Part shown: in pieces, positions 38,944 to 49,612 of the stretch | How the letters are laid out: each line of letters begins with the position of its first letter | Numbering within the stretch: the first letter of the stretch is position 1 | Origin: Tritrichomonas musculus | Taxonomy: Eukaryota > Parabasalia > Tritrichomonadida > Tritrichomonadidae | Assembly: GCA_039105265.1 (NCBI GenBank) | Contig: JAPFFF010000003.1 | Span: 5,022,001-5,086,000, forward strand | DNA: 64,000 nucleotides | Direction of reading: 5' to 3' | Translations under genes and position numbers: made by a program | Notes under the pieces: model-generated | What the model was told of the DNA's origin: nothing | Databases searched by the model: none | What the model saw: the letters and a program-made list of their open reading frames with translations, nothing else

Positions 38944-39026
38944 TCTCCTCCCGTGTGGATTGTTTATTAAAAACCATTAGAGTAAGAAAGCACGTAATCG
39001 TGCATAAAAGAAGCGTGAGTGATGGC

Positions 39027-42000
39027 TCACTCACAGTTAGAAGTCGATGAAGAATCTGAAAAATCTGAAACATCATTAAGAATCATTCCCTCTGAATTGG
39101 CTTTTCTCCAATAAGGAACAGAACCTGAGTTAACAAGGACATCGTTGTCACTATCTGAGGAATCATCAGTAGAGGTTTTCGAAAAAGAACTATCAATAAT
39201 AGGAGTAGAATGGTTACTGTCATCATTGATAAGTTGGTCCCAAGTATTATCATCAATGGAATTCATAGAACAATTCTGATAATCGGATTGAGATTGGATA
39301 TCAGAAGAGGAAAGTTGATCATCAGAGTTTACTGAATTATCAGAATTAACTGAGATGTCGGTAGAGTTATGAGTTTGGTTGTTGGAAACAACAATGTTGT
39401 TGTGTGCAGGAGGATACCAATGATAAGCAATGAACATCGATTCGCGTAAAGATGTGATAACCATTTGCTTTGCTATTTTCTTCCAGTCTGCTTCCGTACC
39501 AGTAATTCTTTTCAACTCATCTAACGTTTCACTGGGAATAGCACCAAGAGAAGATACAACGATTACAAAGAAATCAACATCGCAATTGAATTGAACTTTA
39601 CAATCTTCGATGAGTGATTTGTATTTGTTCAACTTCTGTTGTCTTCTAAGATTGAGAGTTGAAATTGTACCATGTTCATCATCGTCAGTCAACATTCCAT
39701 AAGGAATCGTAATTTCAACGATGTGCAATTTGTCATTCTTCCACCAGAAAAGATCTGGTTTAAGATCAGCATTCTCACCTTCAAGTCGTCCGCCGTCGCG
39801 GCTCCGAACGACCTGGTTAGAATGAACTATGGCACGTTTATGATCAGTAATGTATTTATTGATAATAAGAGCAATAGCATCGTGTCTTTTAGTAAATTCG
39901 TGTTTTCTATAAGAGCAACCATTTAGCAAATGGTGAATGGTTTCGATCTGTCCACAACATTTACAATTGCCGTCATCTTGTCTATGAGTTTGTCTTCTTT
40001 TCATACTGCCTGTAAAGAGAGAACCAAGTCTGGCTTTAAATGAAAAATTAACAATAGAATCAGCAGCATTAACTCTTTGAGAAATGTAGAAATTGCTAAT
40101 AGGAGAATTCTTCAGTGTTTCGAAAGTATGTCCTTTTAATCTATTCTTAAGAAGTGAAGATATGTGTCTCTTTTGAATCACTTTCATGATAAACTTCATA
40201 ACTTTCATGTAATTAACTTTGATTTCAGTTTGCTCGTCATCAGTGTTCAAAGGTTTAATTGAAAAACCGGTATCGTCATGATTCATTTGAAGATTGAGAT
40301 CGTGCAAGGCTTTAACAGTGCGTGAAAGAAGGTTCGAAGTTCCGCACCGATTGTTGCCTTTAATTGCACCAAATTCGGTCACGGGCACATGCAAAAAAGG
40401 TGAATCATCTTGGACATCAGCATCACGAAATTGCATTTCATCATTGTCTGAAGCAGTGATGAAGTGCTTGACGTTTTTGTCCTTAGATTCGTGCATTCCC
40501 ATATATAAGCGAATTGTAAGTGCTTTATGTCGTTCAGACAAGCATTGTAAGTTTAAACCACCATCATGTTTGGAAGAATAAAACCAATCCGTTGGAACAC
40601 CAGCTATGCCGATTTTTTTTGAGATGCGTCCTCGTATGAATTCATCTAATTCATTGAGTTTGGTCGTAGAAACTGCGTTGATCATCAATTCATAATCCAA
40701 TTGAGGGAGTATGAACTTTTTGATAGCATCTACTGATTGCATCGTCCTCAGGGCACTAGATGTGATTTTGCTCACATCTCTTTTGAGGTCAAGGATTTTT
40801 TGAAAGATGTGATGTTTTCTTCGAGAGAGTTTAGCCGCTAGAGGTAAACCCAAGTAGTGTAAAGAACCTTGAATGCTGATATTTTTAACAGATTCCCCGT
40901 TAATTGAAAAGTGATTCTGCATTGAAGCTCGAGTTCTGTTGTCCATTGTGAATGCAAATGAAGCACACTTGTTCACATTAATTTTCATGTTGCCTGCATA
41001 TTTACAAAACGATTGAACGACATCGATGAGATTATTCATGCCCATTTCTGAATCAGAAAAGAGAACAATGTCGTCAGCATAAGCCTGGACAGAAGTAGAT
41101 CTGTCATACCAGTGATAACCCTCATCTTGTGCAAGGTCATTTAATTTGACCAATAACGGTTCTATTCCAACATTGAACAATGTAGGGCTAAGTGGGCAAC
41201 CCTGTTTGACACCTTTGGCAAATTCAATTTCATCACTAATGCGTCCATTAGAGACGATTCTGGTGGAAGCGTTTTTATAAGATGCAAGAATGCTCTTGAC
41301 AAAAAGTTTGTCAAAACCGAGGTCCAGAAGGTTCTTCTTAAAGAGTTCATGTGGGATTGACCCAAAGGCATCCTTGAAATCTATCGTCAAAATGTAAAGA
41401 TTCTTCTGATGTCGAGCTGCATGATGAATCATCTCATCAGCGGTAACGATATGCTCTGCGGCACCAGAAGGAATTTTCATAAAACCTTTCTGTTGGCAAT
41501 TAATGAATCTCCTGTATTCATTTAAAGTTTGGAGAGTGCGTGAGATATGGCACATTATAATTCTGTATAGAGTGGATGTTATGGTGATCGGTCTCCAAGA
41601 TCTAGTGTTGTTGACTTCACCTTTCTTGTATAGCATTATCGTTTTACAGGATTTAAGAATGGACGGGAAACTACCAGTTGATAACATTACATTCAGAGTC
41701 GTTTTGACAATGCGCGTTGAAACATCATTGCCTAGCTTCCAGATGGAATTACAAATACCATCACAGCCAACCGCAGAAAGGTTAGATCTACTTTTGATCG
41801 CATCTTTAATGGATTTATCCGACATGAGAAGCTCAGTGAAATACGAGTTGTCTTCATCTGAAAGAATATGATCAAGTGTGAATTTTTGGCGAGGTTCGAA
41901 GTCCGCGACCTCACTCCAAGCCTTGCCATAGTCTTCCACAAAACTTTCGACTGGAACGGTGCATTCAGGGGTATCACTGTTAAGAATGAACCAATCGAGA

Positions 42001-45000
42001 GTTTTTTTGGAGTCTTCTTGATAAGCTTTCTGGATGAATTTCTTGTAACCATCGGATGAGTTCTCTTTGTATTTCGACTCAAGGTCAAATAATTTCGCTT
42101 TGAGGAATGATAGTTTATCTTCGAAATTACCTGCGTTGAGAATTGCATCCACTGTATCAATGTCACGACCTCCCACGAGTACCACAAAATCGTCAGGAGC
42201 GCGTGAAAGGAAGTCAATTAATTTATCTTTCAGGTCGGCAATCAGATTTAAAGTTGGCTGATCATTAATGTCGCCTTCAGTCAAAGTGTGCAGCAACTCA
42301 ATGCCGGCAGTGAATTTGCTAGCGGCTTTGAGTTGAATAGGAACTTCAAAAGACCGAGGCTTTTTCTTTTTCTTCTTTTTAGAGTTGAATGCTGGAATGT
42401 GCAGAGCACCACGGATTTCTTTCCTGAGAATGAGAAAGATTTTGGCCAGTACACCATTCCAAAGCAAGAGACGATCGTCGTCAGACAAAACAAGAGACTT
42501 ATTAGAAGTGAGATAAGTGAACTTGTCAATGAGGATAGAAATTTTACCTTCAAAGACATTAGATATCTTTTTTCTAATCTTTTGAATCCGTTCGCCCCAA
42601 ATCTTAGGGAGATATACAATGCCGTCATTTTCTTCTTTGCATTTATTGATCCAGGAAACGGATTTATCAAGGAAGGAAGACAGATCTTCCTGAATCTCAG
42701 AAGTAGGAGGCGAAATAGACTGAATATCATCATCATTGGATTGAGCAGTCGTGTCAGCATCGGAATTACCATTAAGCGCATGAAGACGTTCTTCAGGCAT
42801 TCCCTCATTGACAATAAGAATGCCGTTTCTACGTCGAGCACGCAGTCTTTGTTCACGAGATCTCCTATTCACCATCGCAGCAGCATGATCAGGGTTGTCA
42901 CCTTCAGGTTCAATAGGAAGATCTCGTTCAATTTCAACATTGTGAGAATGAGTGGAGAGATCACGAACTGCATCGGCAATGTCTTTGTTAGACTGAGAGA
43001 TGACATCATCATCTAAGTCAACATCTAGCCATCTAGCATTAAGGGAAATATTCATGAAGTATCTCCTACTGCCTTCGACATTGGCAGCGGGATGAGAAGA
43101 TTTAGTGTGTTGCTGAACTTTCTTTTTATCTTGACCGATAAAATGTTTGCAACGCATACATAAACAACCAGAGACATTATGAAATAGATCATTACCAGTG
43201 AGCAATTTGTTTTTGTGTTTAGCATGACAGCAGATCGCTGCCCAAAGCAATCCGATTTCGCGGCGAAGAACATCAAGATCTTGATGATTATGTTTAATGT
43301 GGCAAGCTAAAGCACTGGCGTTGTTGACGATATAATTGCAATCAGCGACAGGACATTTATGTATAATCCTGAATTTTGGTAAGTCAGATGGGAAGTCATC
43401 ATCGATAATTTCCCATCTCAGCTTACAATTGTATACAAATTCAACTGCAGCATGCTCATTGGGTAAGAACCTGTCTCCATGCTTGAATTTCCAATGAGCA
43501 TGCAGAGCTGCGCATGATTGAAAGACGTCCTCACATAGCGGGCAATAAAATTGTCCTACTCCAAGCCATCTGAGCGTTTTTTTCATGTACAGAATGATAG
43601 GAATATTAAAGAACTCAACATCAGAAAATTGATAAAAGTTGATATGCGCATCTTTAACTTTCTTAAGAAAGTCAACTAGCTGGACTTTCGTTTCAATGGA
43701 TTTAAGACCGTCAATAATCCATTGTAATGAAAGATCGACATCATGATCACTATAAGAATTAGAATCATTATGATCACCATCATCAGAGTTTCTAGAAGTT
43801 AACGATGAGTTAGAGGAAGTAAGATCCGTGTCAGAGTTATTCTGACTTTGTGCTGGAAAGTCGGATGAGTGAAAATCTGAGCCGGAGATCGTCGAGTCAG
43901 ATTCAGAGGTCAAATCGGAATGAGTGCCACAAGAAGTGTGTGAACAAGAACGCGAGCTAGCCAATAAATAAATAGCATTTGCAAGCTTCTCGATCTTGTC
44001 AGTGAGTGGGCGGTCCTCTGGAAGAGTATGCAGAGGAATCTCTTTATCCTTCCACTCAACAGTGAACTTCGGGACATGAACAACTGTTTTAACAGTGTCA
44101 TCGACGACTTCGACTATATGATTTTGAATGTGCGCTGTTGAAGAAATAAATTGATTTTGAACCTCGACAGCGTGATTTTGTACTGTTGCTTGAGAGATTA
44201 ACTTACTTTGATTGACATCAACTTGGTGACTTTGAACGTTAGCTGTTGATGAAATGATATGATTATTAACATCAACAGTATGATTTTGAACGGTAGCTTG
44301 AGAGATGAAATTACTTTGATTAACGTCCACTTGATGGTTTTGGACAATAGCTGTTGATGAAATAATTTGATTCTCTATATCAACAGCATGATTCTGAACT
44401 GTAGCATTAGATAATAAATTGATAGAGTTTACATCAATGAGGTGGTTTTGAACGTTAGCTGTTGATGAGATCAGCTGGTTACTGACATCAACAGCGTGAC
44501 TTTGGACTGTAGCTTGGGTAGTCAAACAGTTTTGAGTTACATCGACATGGTGGTTTTGAACGTTAGCTGTTGATGAGATCAGCTGGTTACTGACATCAAC
44601 AGCGTGACTTTGGACTGTAGCTTGGGTAGTCAAACAGTTTTGAGTAACATCGACATGGTGGTTTTGAACGTTAGCTGTTGACGAGATCAGCTGGTTACTG
44701 ACATCAACAGCGTGACTTTGAACTGTAGCCTGGGTGCATAAGTTATTTTTAATAACGTCAACTAGGTGGTTTTGGACTAGTGCTGTTGATGAAATAACTT
44801 GATTATTAACATCAACAGTGTGATTTTGAACTGCAGCTTTAGTAATTAAGTTGCTATGATCAACTTCAACTTGATGATTCTGAACCTTTGCTTTCGAAGA
44901 TAACCATTGATAGTCGACATCAACGGAGTGATTTTCGATAGTCGCAGTGGATGGGGAAGGCTCGTTCTTCAAAGCGACTAGAGGAGCGGGAACAGAAGCA

Positions 45001-46118
45001 GGCAGAGAAGGAGGGATTTCACCGGAAATGGTAGGCAAACACTGCAATTGAGGATTGCTAGTAGGCGAGATGAAGTTGTAAAAGACATTGGTAGGATTAA
45101 AGGACCAACTGGAACGGATGTTTTGCAAGACTGAGTTGAAAAAGGTTCGGTTGCACAAATAATTGCCATTAAAAAGGTTATTGAAATTAACATTTTGTGT
45201 AGAATTATTCACAAAGGTAAGTTGGAAAATATGAGCAACATTTTGGACTAACTGAGAGTTATTTTGATCGAATGTATATGGAGGAACAGGAATACAGTCA
45301 GGAGGGAGAAATGAGGAAGGAACAACAGTCTTAGAAGCGGATTCTTCCTCCGAAGGAGGGATAAAGGGAGCAAGACTGTTAATAAGAGGTTGACCATTTG
45401 TGATCAAAAATTGACCTCTCCCAACAAGAACACCTTCCGCTGAAATATTGTTTTGTTTATAGAATAAAGGCAAGTGTGGCGCTAAAGAGGGGTCACAGGT
45501 GACAATAATCCACAAAGGATTGGGATGATGATTATCAATCATCGGATTGTAATGAATGCCCGCCTGTAAAATAATTTCAGAGCCATGTAAACGGGTAGAA
45601 TTTGTAGGTGAAATCTCGGAAGGTTCCTCTACTGAAGTTGCTGAATTAACATTTGCATTAGGTGAATCAGCGAAGTCGTTAGGTGGTGGAGAGGGAATGT
45701 CGGGTGGAGGTTGCGAACGATTGGGTGAGGTGAAAGAATCGATAGGTTGAGTTCTCCTACCCAAATTTAACATTGAGCATTTACAAGGGCGATTCCGATG
45801 AGAGAGGTCGTAGCGATCATATTCTACACCTATAGTAGGGTCGAAGTTGGTAGTAGAATTGACGAAATCGAACCCCCTCTGATTAAGATATTTTTGAATA
45901 TCATGCCGCGAAGCATGGTTAAGCTTTGAGAATTGGCAAGATGAATTGTAATCGTTAGCAAATGAGGTTCCATTTGTTGGAATTTGAGGTGAATTGATAT
46001 TCGAGATATTATTTCGATTATTGTAGAAATTGTCAATAAAATCGTCGTGAGCGGTATCAATCGAATCAGCTCTTTGCGCTGATTCGGAAAATATACAATT
46101 TGTCGGGTAAAACATCAA
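39027..46118 (-). CDS. E7 retrotransposon polyprotein
   Basis: 2363 aa. The start (MMFYPTNCIFSESAQRADSI) resembles E1 (MLFCTTKPRFSELALDADSI) and E10. A low-complexity N-region is followed by sixteen 18-residue repeats (about 390-675). C2H2 fingers are near 855 (CPLCEDVF..HWKFKHG), 922 (CPVADCNYI..HIKHNH) and 982 (CMRCKHFI..HTKSSH). A KKKKKK patch precedes the RT, which reads SWRPITITSTLYRII, FMKIPSGAAEH, FKDAFGSIPH, GVKQGCPLSPTLFN and AYADD (near 1676). Next come the knuckle CKCCGQIETIHHLLNGC..KRHD (about 2051) and the endonuclease LKPDLFWW..EITIPYGM (about 2117). The tail is Ser/Asp-rich. The frame is intact. Target recognition by the fingers is inferred from R2. Confidence 0.93.
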   Translation of the reverse strand: MMFYPTNCIFSESAQRADSIDTAHDDFIDNFYNNRNNISNINSPQIPTNGTSFANDYNSSCQFSKLNHASRHDIQKYLNQRGFDFVNSTTNFDPTIGVEYDRYDLSHRNRPCKCSMLNLGRRTQPIDSFTSPNRSQPPPDIPSPPPNDFADSPNANVNSATSVEEPSEISPTNSTRLHGSEIILQAGIHYNPMIDNHHPNPLWIIVTCDPSLAPHLPLFYKQNNISAEGVLVGRGQFLITNGQPLINSLAPFIPPSEEESASKTVVPSSFLPPDCIPVPPYTFDQNNSQLVQNVAHIFQLTFVNNSTQNVNFNNLFNGNYLCNRTFFNSVLQNIRSSWSFNPTNVFYNFISPTSNPQLQCLPTISGEIPPSLPASVPAPLVALKNEPSPSTATIENHSVDVDYQWLSSKAKVQNHQVEVDHSNLITKAAVQNHTVDVNNQVISSTALVQNHLVDVIKNNLCTQATVQSHAVDVSNQLISSTANVQNHHVDVTQNCLTTQATVQSHAVDVSNQLISSTANVQNHHVDVTQNCLTTQATVQSHAVDVSNQLISSTANVQNHLIDVNSINLLSNATVQNHAVDIENQIISSTAIVQNHQVDVNQSNFISQATVQNHTVDVNNHIISSTANVQSHQVDVNQSKLISQATVQNHAVEVQNQFISSTAHIQNHIVEVVDDTVKTVVHVPKFTVEWKDKEIPLHTLPEDRPLTDKIEKLANAIYLLASSRSCSHTSCGTHSDLTSESDSTISGSDFHSSDFPAQSQNNSDTDLTSSNSSLTSRNSDDGDHNDSNSYSDHDVDLSLQWIIDGLKSIETKVQLVDFLKKVKDAHINFYQFSDVEFFNIPIILYMKKTLRWLGVGQFYCPLCEDVFQSCAALHAHWKFKHGDRFLPNEHAAVEFVYNCKLRWEIIDDDFPSDLPKFRIIHKCPVADCNYIVNNASALACHIKHNHQDLDVLRREIGLLWAAICCHAKHKNKLLTGNDLFHNVSGCLCMRCKHFIGQDKKKVQQHTKSSHPAANVEGSRRYFMNISLNARWLDVDLDDDVISQSNKDIADAVRDLSTHSHNVEIERDLPIEPEGDNPDHAAAMVNRRSREQRLRARRRNGILIVNEGMPEERLHALNGNSDADTTAQSNDDDIQSISPPTSEIQEDLSSFLDKSVSWINKCKEENDGIVYLPKIWGERIQKIRKKISNVFEGKISILIDKFTYLTSNKSLVLSDDDRLLLWNGVLAKIFLILRKEIRGALHIPAFNSKKKKKKKPRSFEVPIQLKAASKFTAGIELLHTLTEGDINDQPTLNLIADLKDKLIDFLSRAPDDFVVLVGGRDIDTVDAILNAGNFEDKLSFLKAKLFDLESKYKENSSDGYKKFIQKAYQEDSKKTLDWFILNSDTPECTVPVESFVEDYGKAWSEVADFEPRQKFTLDHILSDEDNSYFTELLMSDKSIKDAIKSRSNLSAVGCDGICNSIWKLGNDVSTRIVKTTLNVMLSTGSFPSILKSCKTIMLYKKGEVNNTRSWRPITITSTLYRIIMCHISRTLQTLNEYRRFINCQQKGFMKIPSGAAEHIVTADEMIHHAARHQKNLYILTIDFKDAFGSIPHELFKKNLLDLGFDKLFVKSILASYKNASTRIVSNGRISDEIEFAKGVKQGCPLSPTLFNVGIEPLLVKLNDLAQDEGYHWYDRSTSVQAYADDIVLFSDSEMGMNNLIDVVQSFCKYAGNMKINVNKCASFAFTMDNRTRASMQNHFSINGESVKNISIQGSLHYLGLPLAAKLSRRKHHIFQKILDLKRDVSKITSSALRTMQSVDAIKKFILPQLDYELMINAVSTTKLNELDEFIRGRISKKIGIAGVPTDWFYSSKHDGGLNLQCLSERHKALTIRLYMGMHESKDKNVKHFITASDNDEMQFRDADVQDDSPFLHVPVTEFGAIKGNNRCGTSNLLSRTVKALHDLNLQMNHDDTGFSIKPLNTDDEQTEIKVNYMKVMKFIMKVIQKRHISSLLKNRLKGHTFETLKNSPISNFYISQRVNAADSIVNFSFKARLGSLFTGSMKRRQTHRQDDGNCKCCGQIETIHHLLNGCSYRKHEFTKRHDAIALIINKYITDHKRAIVHSNQVVRSRDGGRLEGENADLKPDLFWWKNDKLHIVEITIPYGMLTDDDEHGTISTLNLRRQQKLNKYKSLIEDCKVQFNCDVDFFVIVVSSLGAIPSETLDELKRITGTEADWKKIAKQMVITSLRESMFIAYHWYPPAHNNIVVSNNQTHNSTDISVNSDNSVNSDDQLSSSDIQSQSDYQNCSMNSIDDNTWDQLINDDSNHSTPIIDSSFSKTSTDDSSDSDNDVLVNSGSVPYWRKANSEGMILNDVSDFSDSSSTSNCE
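44100..44965 (-). repeat. 54-bp coding repeat in E7 arranged as 108-bp dimers
   Basis: Sixteen 18-codon units alternate between two types, roughly NHAVDVSNQLISSTANVQ and NHHVDVTQNCLTTQATVQ. Amplification went by pairs (36 residues) here, unlike the single units in E1/E2, yet the 18-residue period is kept. Confidence 0.88.
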
Positions 46119-46153
46119 ATAAAATTCCTAAAAAAAAATCTCCTCCCGTGTGG

Positions 46154-47210
46154 ATTAAATGTTTATTAAATGCTTTAAGAGTTTTGCGATTAAGCAATTA
46201 ATAAAAAAGCTAGGCATAAGCTTTAAGAAAAAAAAGGAAAATAAAAGGAAAAAGGTAAAACTTGAAGTTAATAGGTCCAAAAAGACTTCAAGTAATGAGT
46301 CAGACTTGGAATAAACGGTCGCCAAAAATGATCATTGAGCAACACAGATCATTCTGAGGACGGGTTGTGTTACAACCAGCGATGGTTTCCGAGTCTGATG
46401 TAAAACAACGCGTCTAAAGAACAAAGAACTTGAAACAATTTAACAATGTAAATGAGGATATCAGATTGAGATCTGAAAATGAGGAACAATGAGTAACGGA
46501 TAAAACAATTGAACAAGAACTTAAATGAGAGAACGAACGGGCTCATTGAGCGCCCTTCAGTAGAGTCACGCGACATGTGTCAGGCAGCATCTTGCGGAGA
46601 TTCTTTACCGTAGACGCTTGTTGACTGCTGTCTTTTGATTCTTTCATCAAGGCAGTGTGATCATTGAAATCACAAGCAGACTCACTGTAAGATGACTCCA
46701 TATATAAAATAGAATAAACAAAAAGAGTAAAAATAAGTAGCAATTTACTTCGATCTGTCCGTGAGAATCGTCTTCATACTGTATAACGCCTTGTAGATTT
46801 GAGAATATTGAGAGAAATTGTAAAATGAGAATGGAGTCACGAAAAGTGGGAAACCGAGGGAACAGAAAGGCGCGATCGAAGGAAACTGGAATAAACAAAG
46901 TGAGAAGGAAGAGTATAATATCATTAGAGTAAGTTTTGAGAGGTATATTTGAAATTGCATATAACTGATTGAGTATGAGTTATAACGTTAAGAGCTGATA
47001 TTGATAATATGAGATAAGAAACAACAGTATAATATTGTGGTAAGTCCAGTGGTCGGACTTTGTGAGGTGACCCTACATATAATTGAAATCAGTTTGGAAA
47101 ATTCGGACGAAACATCGATCTGAGGGCACCATACGAATCAGCTCAGTGCACTGATTACGAATATCTAGTTATTGCCTGCGTAAACCTCGAAAATTAAAAT
47201 GAAAAAAAAA
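46154..47210 (-). mobile_element. E8: non-autonomous unit, family A
   Basis: 1057 bp. It shares small differences with E9 and not with E3/E4, such as ATTAAATG at the 3' terminus and AAATTGCATATAACTGATTG internally. It is therefore a separate branch of family A. Confidence 0.87.
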
Positions 47211-47225
47211 TCTCCTCCCGTGTGG

Positions 47226-48281
47226 ATTAAATGTTTATTAAATGCTTTAAGAGTTTTGCGATTAAGCAATTAATAAAAAAGCTAGGCATAAGCTTTAAGA
47301 AAAAAAAGAAAATAAAAGGAAAAAGGTAAAACTTGAAGTTAAAAGGTCCAAAAAGACTTCAAGTAATGAGTCAGACTTGGAATAAACAGTCGCCAAAAAT
47401 GATCATTGAGCAACACAGATCATTCTGAGGACGGGTTGTGTTACAAACCAGCGATGGTTTCCGAGTCTGATGTAAAACAACTCGTCTAAAGAACAAAGAA
47501 CTTGAAACAATGCAACAATGTAAATGAGGATATCAGATTGAGATCTGAAAATGAGGAACAATGAGTAACGGATAAAACAATTGAACAAGAACTTAAATGA
47601 GAGAACGAACGGGCTCATTGAGCGCCCTTCAGTAGAGTCACGCGACATGTGTCAGGCAGCATCTTGCGGAGATCCTTTACCGTAGACGCTTGTTGACTGC
47701 TGTCTTTTGATTCTTTCATCAAGGCAGTGTGATCATTGAAATCACAAGCAGACTCACTGAAAGATGACTCCATATATAAAAATGAATAAACAAAAAGAGT
47801 AAAAATAAGTAGCAATTTACTTCGATCTGTCCGTGAGAATCGTCTTCATACTGTATAACGCCTTGTATATTTGAGAATATTGAGAGAAATTGTAAAATGA
47901 GAATGGAGTCACGAAAAGTAGGAAACCGAGGGAACAGAAAGGCGCGATCGAAGGAAACTGGAATAAACAAAGTGAGAAGGAAGAGTATAATATCATTAGA
48001 GTAAGTTTTGAGAGGTATATTTGAAATTGCATATAACTGATTGAGTATGAGATATAACGTTAAGAGCTGAGATTGATAATATGAGATAAGAAACAACAGT
48101 ATAATATTGTGGTAAGTCCAGTGGTCGGACTTTGTGAGGTGACCCTACATATAATTGAAATCAGTTTGGAAAATTCGGACGAAACATCGATCTGAGGGCA
48201 CCATACGAATCAGCTCAGTGCACTGATTACGAATATCTAGTTATTGCCTGCGTAAACCTCGAAAATAAAAATGAAAAAAAA
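47226..48281 (-). mobile_element. E9: non-autonomous unit, family A
   Basis: 1056 bp, sister of E8. It carries all family-A landmarks: leader, GAATCAGC hairpin, GTCCGACCACTGGAC hairpin, CTTCGATC pairing, and 3' CTTGAAGT stem. Confidence 0.87.
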
Positions 48282-48296
48282 TCTCCTCCCGTGTGG

Positions 48297-49610
48297 TTTA
48301 AATGTTTATTAAATGCTTTAAGAGTTTTGCGATTAAGCAATTAATAAAAAAAGCTAGGCATAAGCTTTAAGAAAAAAAGGGAAATAAAAGGGAAAAGGTA
48401 AAACTTGAAGTTAAAAGGTCCAAAAAGACTTCAAGTAATGAGTCAGACTTGGAATAAACGGTCGCCAAAAAATGATCATTGAGCAACACAGATCATTCTG
48501 AGGACGGGTTGTGTTACAAACCAGCGATGGTTTCCGAGTCTGATGTAAAACAACTCGTCTAAAGAACAAAGAACTTGAAACAATGTAACAATGTAATTGA
48601 GGATATCAGATTGAGATCTGAAAATGAGGAACAATGAGTAACGGATAAAACAATTGAACAAGAACTTAAATGAGAGAACGAACGATGTTGGACACATGCG
48701 AAACAAACGGGGAACATTTTGAGTGAAAATTGAATGGAACCGTTCGAATGCTAGACGAAGGAACGAAAGAATAGGGATCAAAAGCATTTAAACGAAGTTC
48801 TTCATCCGTTGATGGGATTGCTGGTCGATTCCTGTCGAATTTTGGTTGCTCATCGGAAATGATCAATTGTCCTCGAGCAACCAGAATTCCTTCGGATGAC
48901 TTCTCATTCATATTATAAGCAAGAGGACAACGAGAAATCAATGAAGGATCGCACGTAACAACGATCCATGATGGGTTAGGAACTCCATCAGAATTCGACG
49001 GGTTATAGTGAACACCCGACTGTAAGAGCACTTCTGTCCCTCTAGAAGGATTATTTGAATTGCAGAAAATAGTTTCAGGTTCCTCAATTTCTTCATCGGA
49101 AATTGATATTTGATCACTATTATCACTTTTTTCTGAATCTGAATTAATGTGCTCGAAATTGGTCATATCGTCATCAGGACACTTGGAAAGTGATTGTGAA
49201 GCTGGTCCAACCGGCGGGAGCCGCAGCTTCACATCATCACTAGGATATCTGCTAGTATCTTTTTTGCGGGGTGAGATTTGAGTTGCGTATCTTGTTTTAT
49301 ACGAGGAGTCAAGGTCGTCTAGTAGCGAATTGTCTTTGAAAAAGTCGAACTTATTGAGTTTTGGATGATGGGATATCTGTTCCCTAGAACAAGGAATCTT
49401 AAAACCTCCATCGTATTTGTTATCGGAATGGCAATTGCTGTTGTGAATATGGGTAGGATTGTGACACCTATCGGTCATGATATCTCGATTATTAAAAAAA
49501 TTTTCACCGATTTTTTCGGGAGTGGAATCAAACGAATCAGCATCTTCTGCTGATTCCAAAAATCTACTTTTCGTTGGGTAGATCAACATATTTGCAAAAT
49601 AAAAAAAAAA
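48297..49610 (-). mobile_element. E10: chimeric unit next to the tRNA gene
   Basis: 1314 bp. Bases 48297-48684 match the 3' third of family A almost perfectly (best with E3/E4). At 48685 the sequence changes to the 5' 925 bp of an autonomous element of a third lineage, which encodes an N-terminus like E1/E2 and E7. The junction lies at GAGAGAACGAACG. A template switch during reverse transcription, or a deletion joining two units, would make it. It is the unit immediately downstream of the complete tRNA gene. Confidence 0.87.
48666..49589 (-). CDS. E10 truncated retrotransposon ORF (N-terminal region only)
   Basis: 307 aa from the ATG at 49589 (MLIYPTKSRFLESAEDADSF), 21 nt after the target T-run. 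It aligns along its length with the first ~310 residues of E1, including EVLLQSGVHYNPSN, NPSWIVVTCDPSL, ARGQLIISDEQPKFDRNRPA and FVSHVSNI. The frame ends a few codons into the family-A sequence. No finger, RT or endonuclease is present. The first ~300 residues have no known domain. Whether the fragment is made or useful is unknown. Confidence 0.7.
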   Translation of the reverse strand: MLIYPTKSRFLESAEDADSFDSTPEKIGENFFNNRDIMTDRCHNPTHIHNSNCHSDNKYDGGFKIPCSREQISHHPKLNKFDFFKDNSLLDDLDSSYKTRYATQISPRKKDTSRYPSDDVKLRLPPVGPASQSLSKCPDDDMTNFEHINSDSEKSDNSDQISISDEEIEEPETIFCNSNNPSRGTEVLLQSGVHYNPSNSDGVPNPSWIVVTCDPSLISRCPLAYNMNEKSSEGILVARGQLIISDEQPKFDRNRPAIPSTDEELRLNAFDPYSFVPSSSIRTVPFNFHSKCSPFVSHVSNIVRSLI

Positions 49611-49612
49611 TC

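Larger units (their letters stand above)
38959..46138 (-). mobile_element. E7: autonomous non-LTR retrotransposon, second lineage
   Basis: 7180 bp. The ORF start lies 20 nt from the target T-run, as in E1 and E2, and 68 bp follow the stop. The 3' UTR hairpin near 39013-39032 (GTGAGTGAGCCATCACTCACGC) matches the position of the one in E1. The protein is clearly homologous to E1 across the fingers, RT and endonuclease but diverged, with lower G+C. So at least two autonomous lineages share one target. Confidence 0.93.

Noticed and set aside
35072-48281. The ~1.06-kb family-A units on both sides of E5-E7 look like long terminal repeats.
   Set aside because: They also occur as tandem pairs, each is bounded by its own tRNA target copy, and the RT is LINE-type with fingers and a restriction-like endonuclease. 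No LTR-element genes are present.
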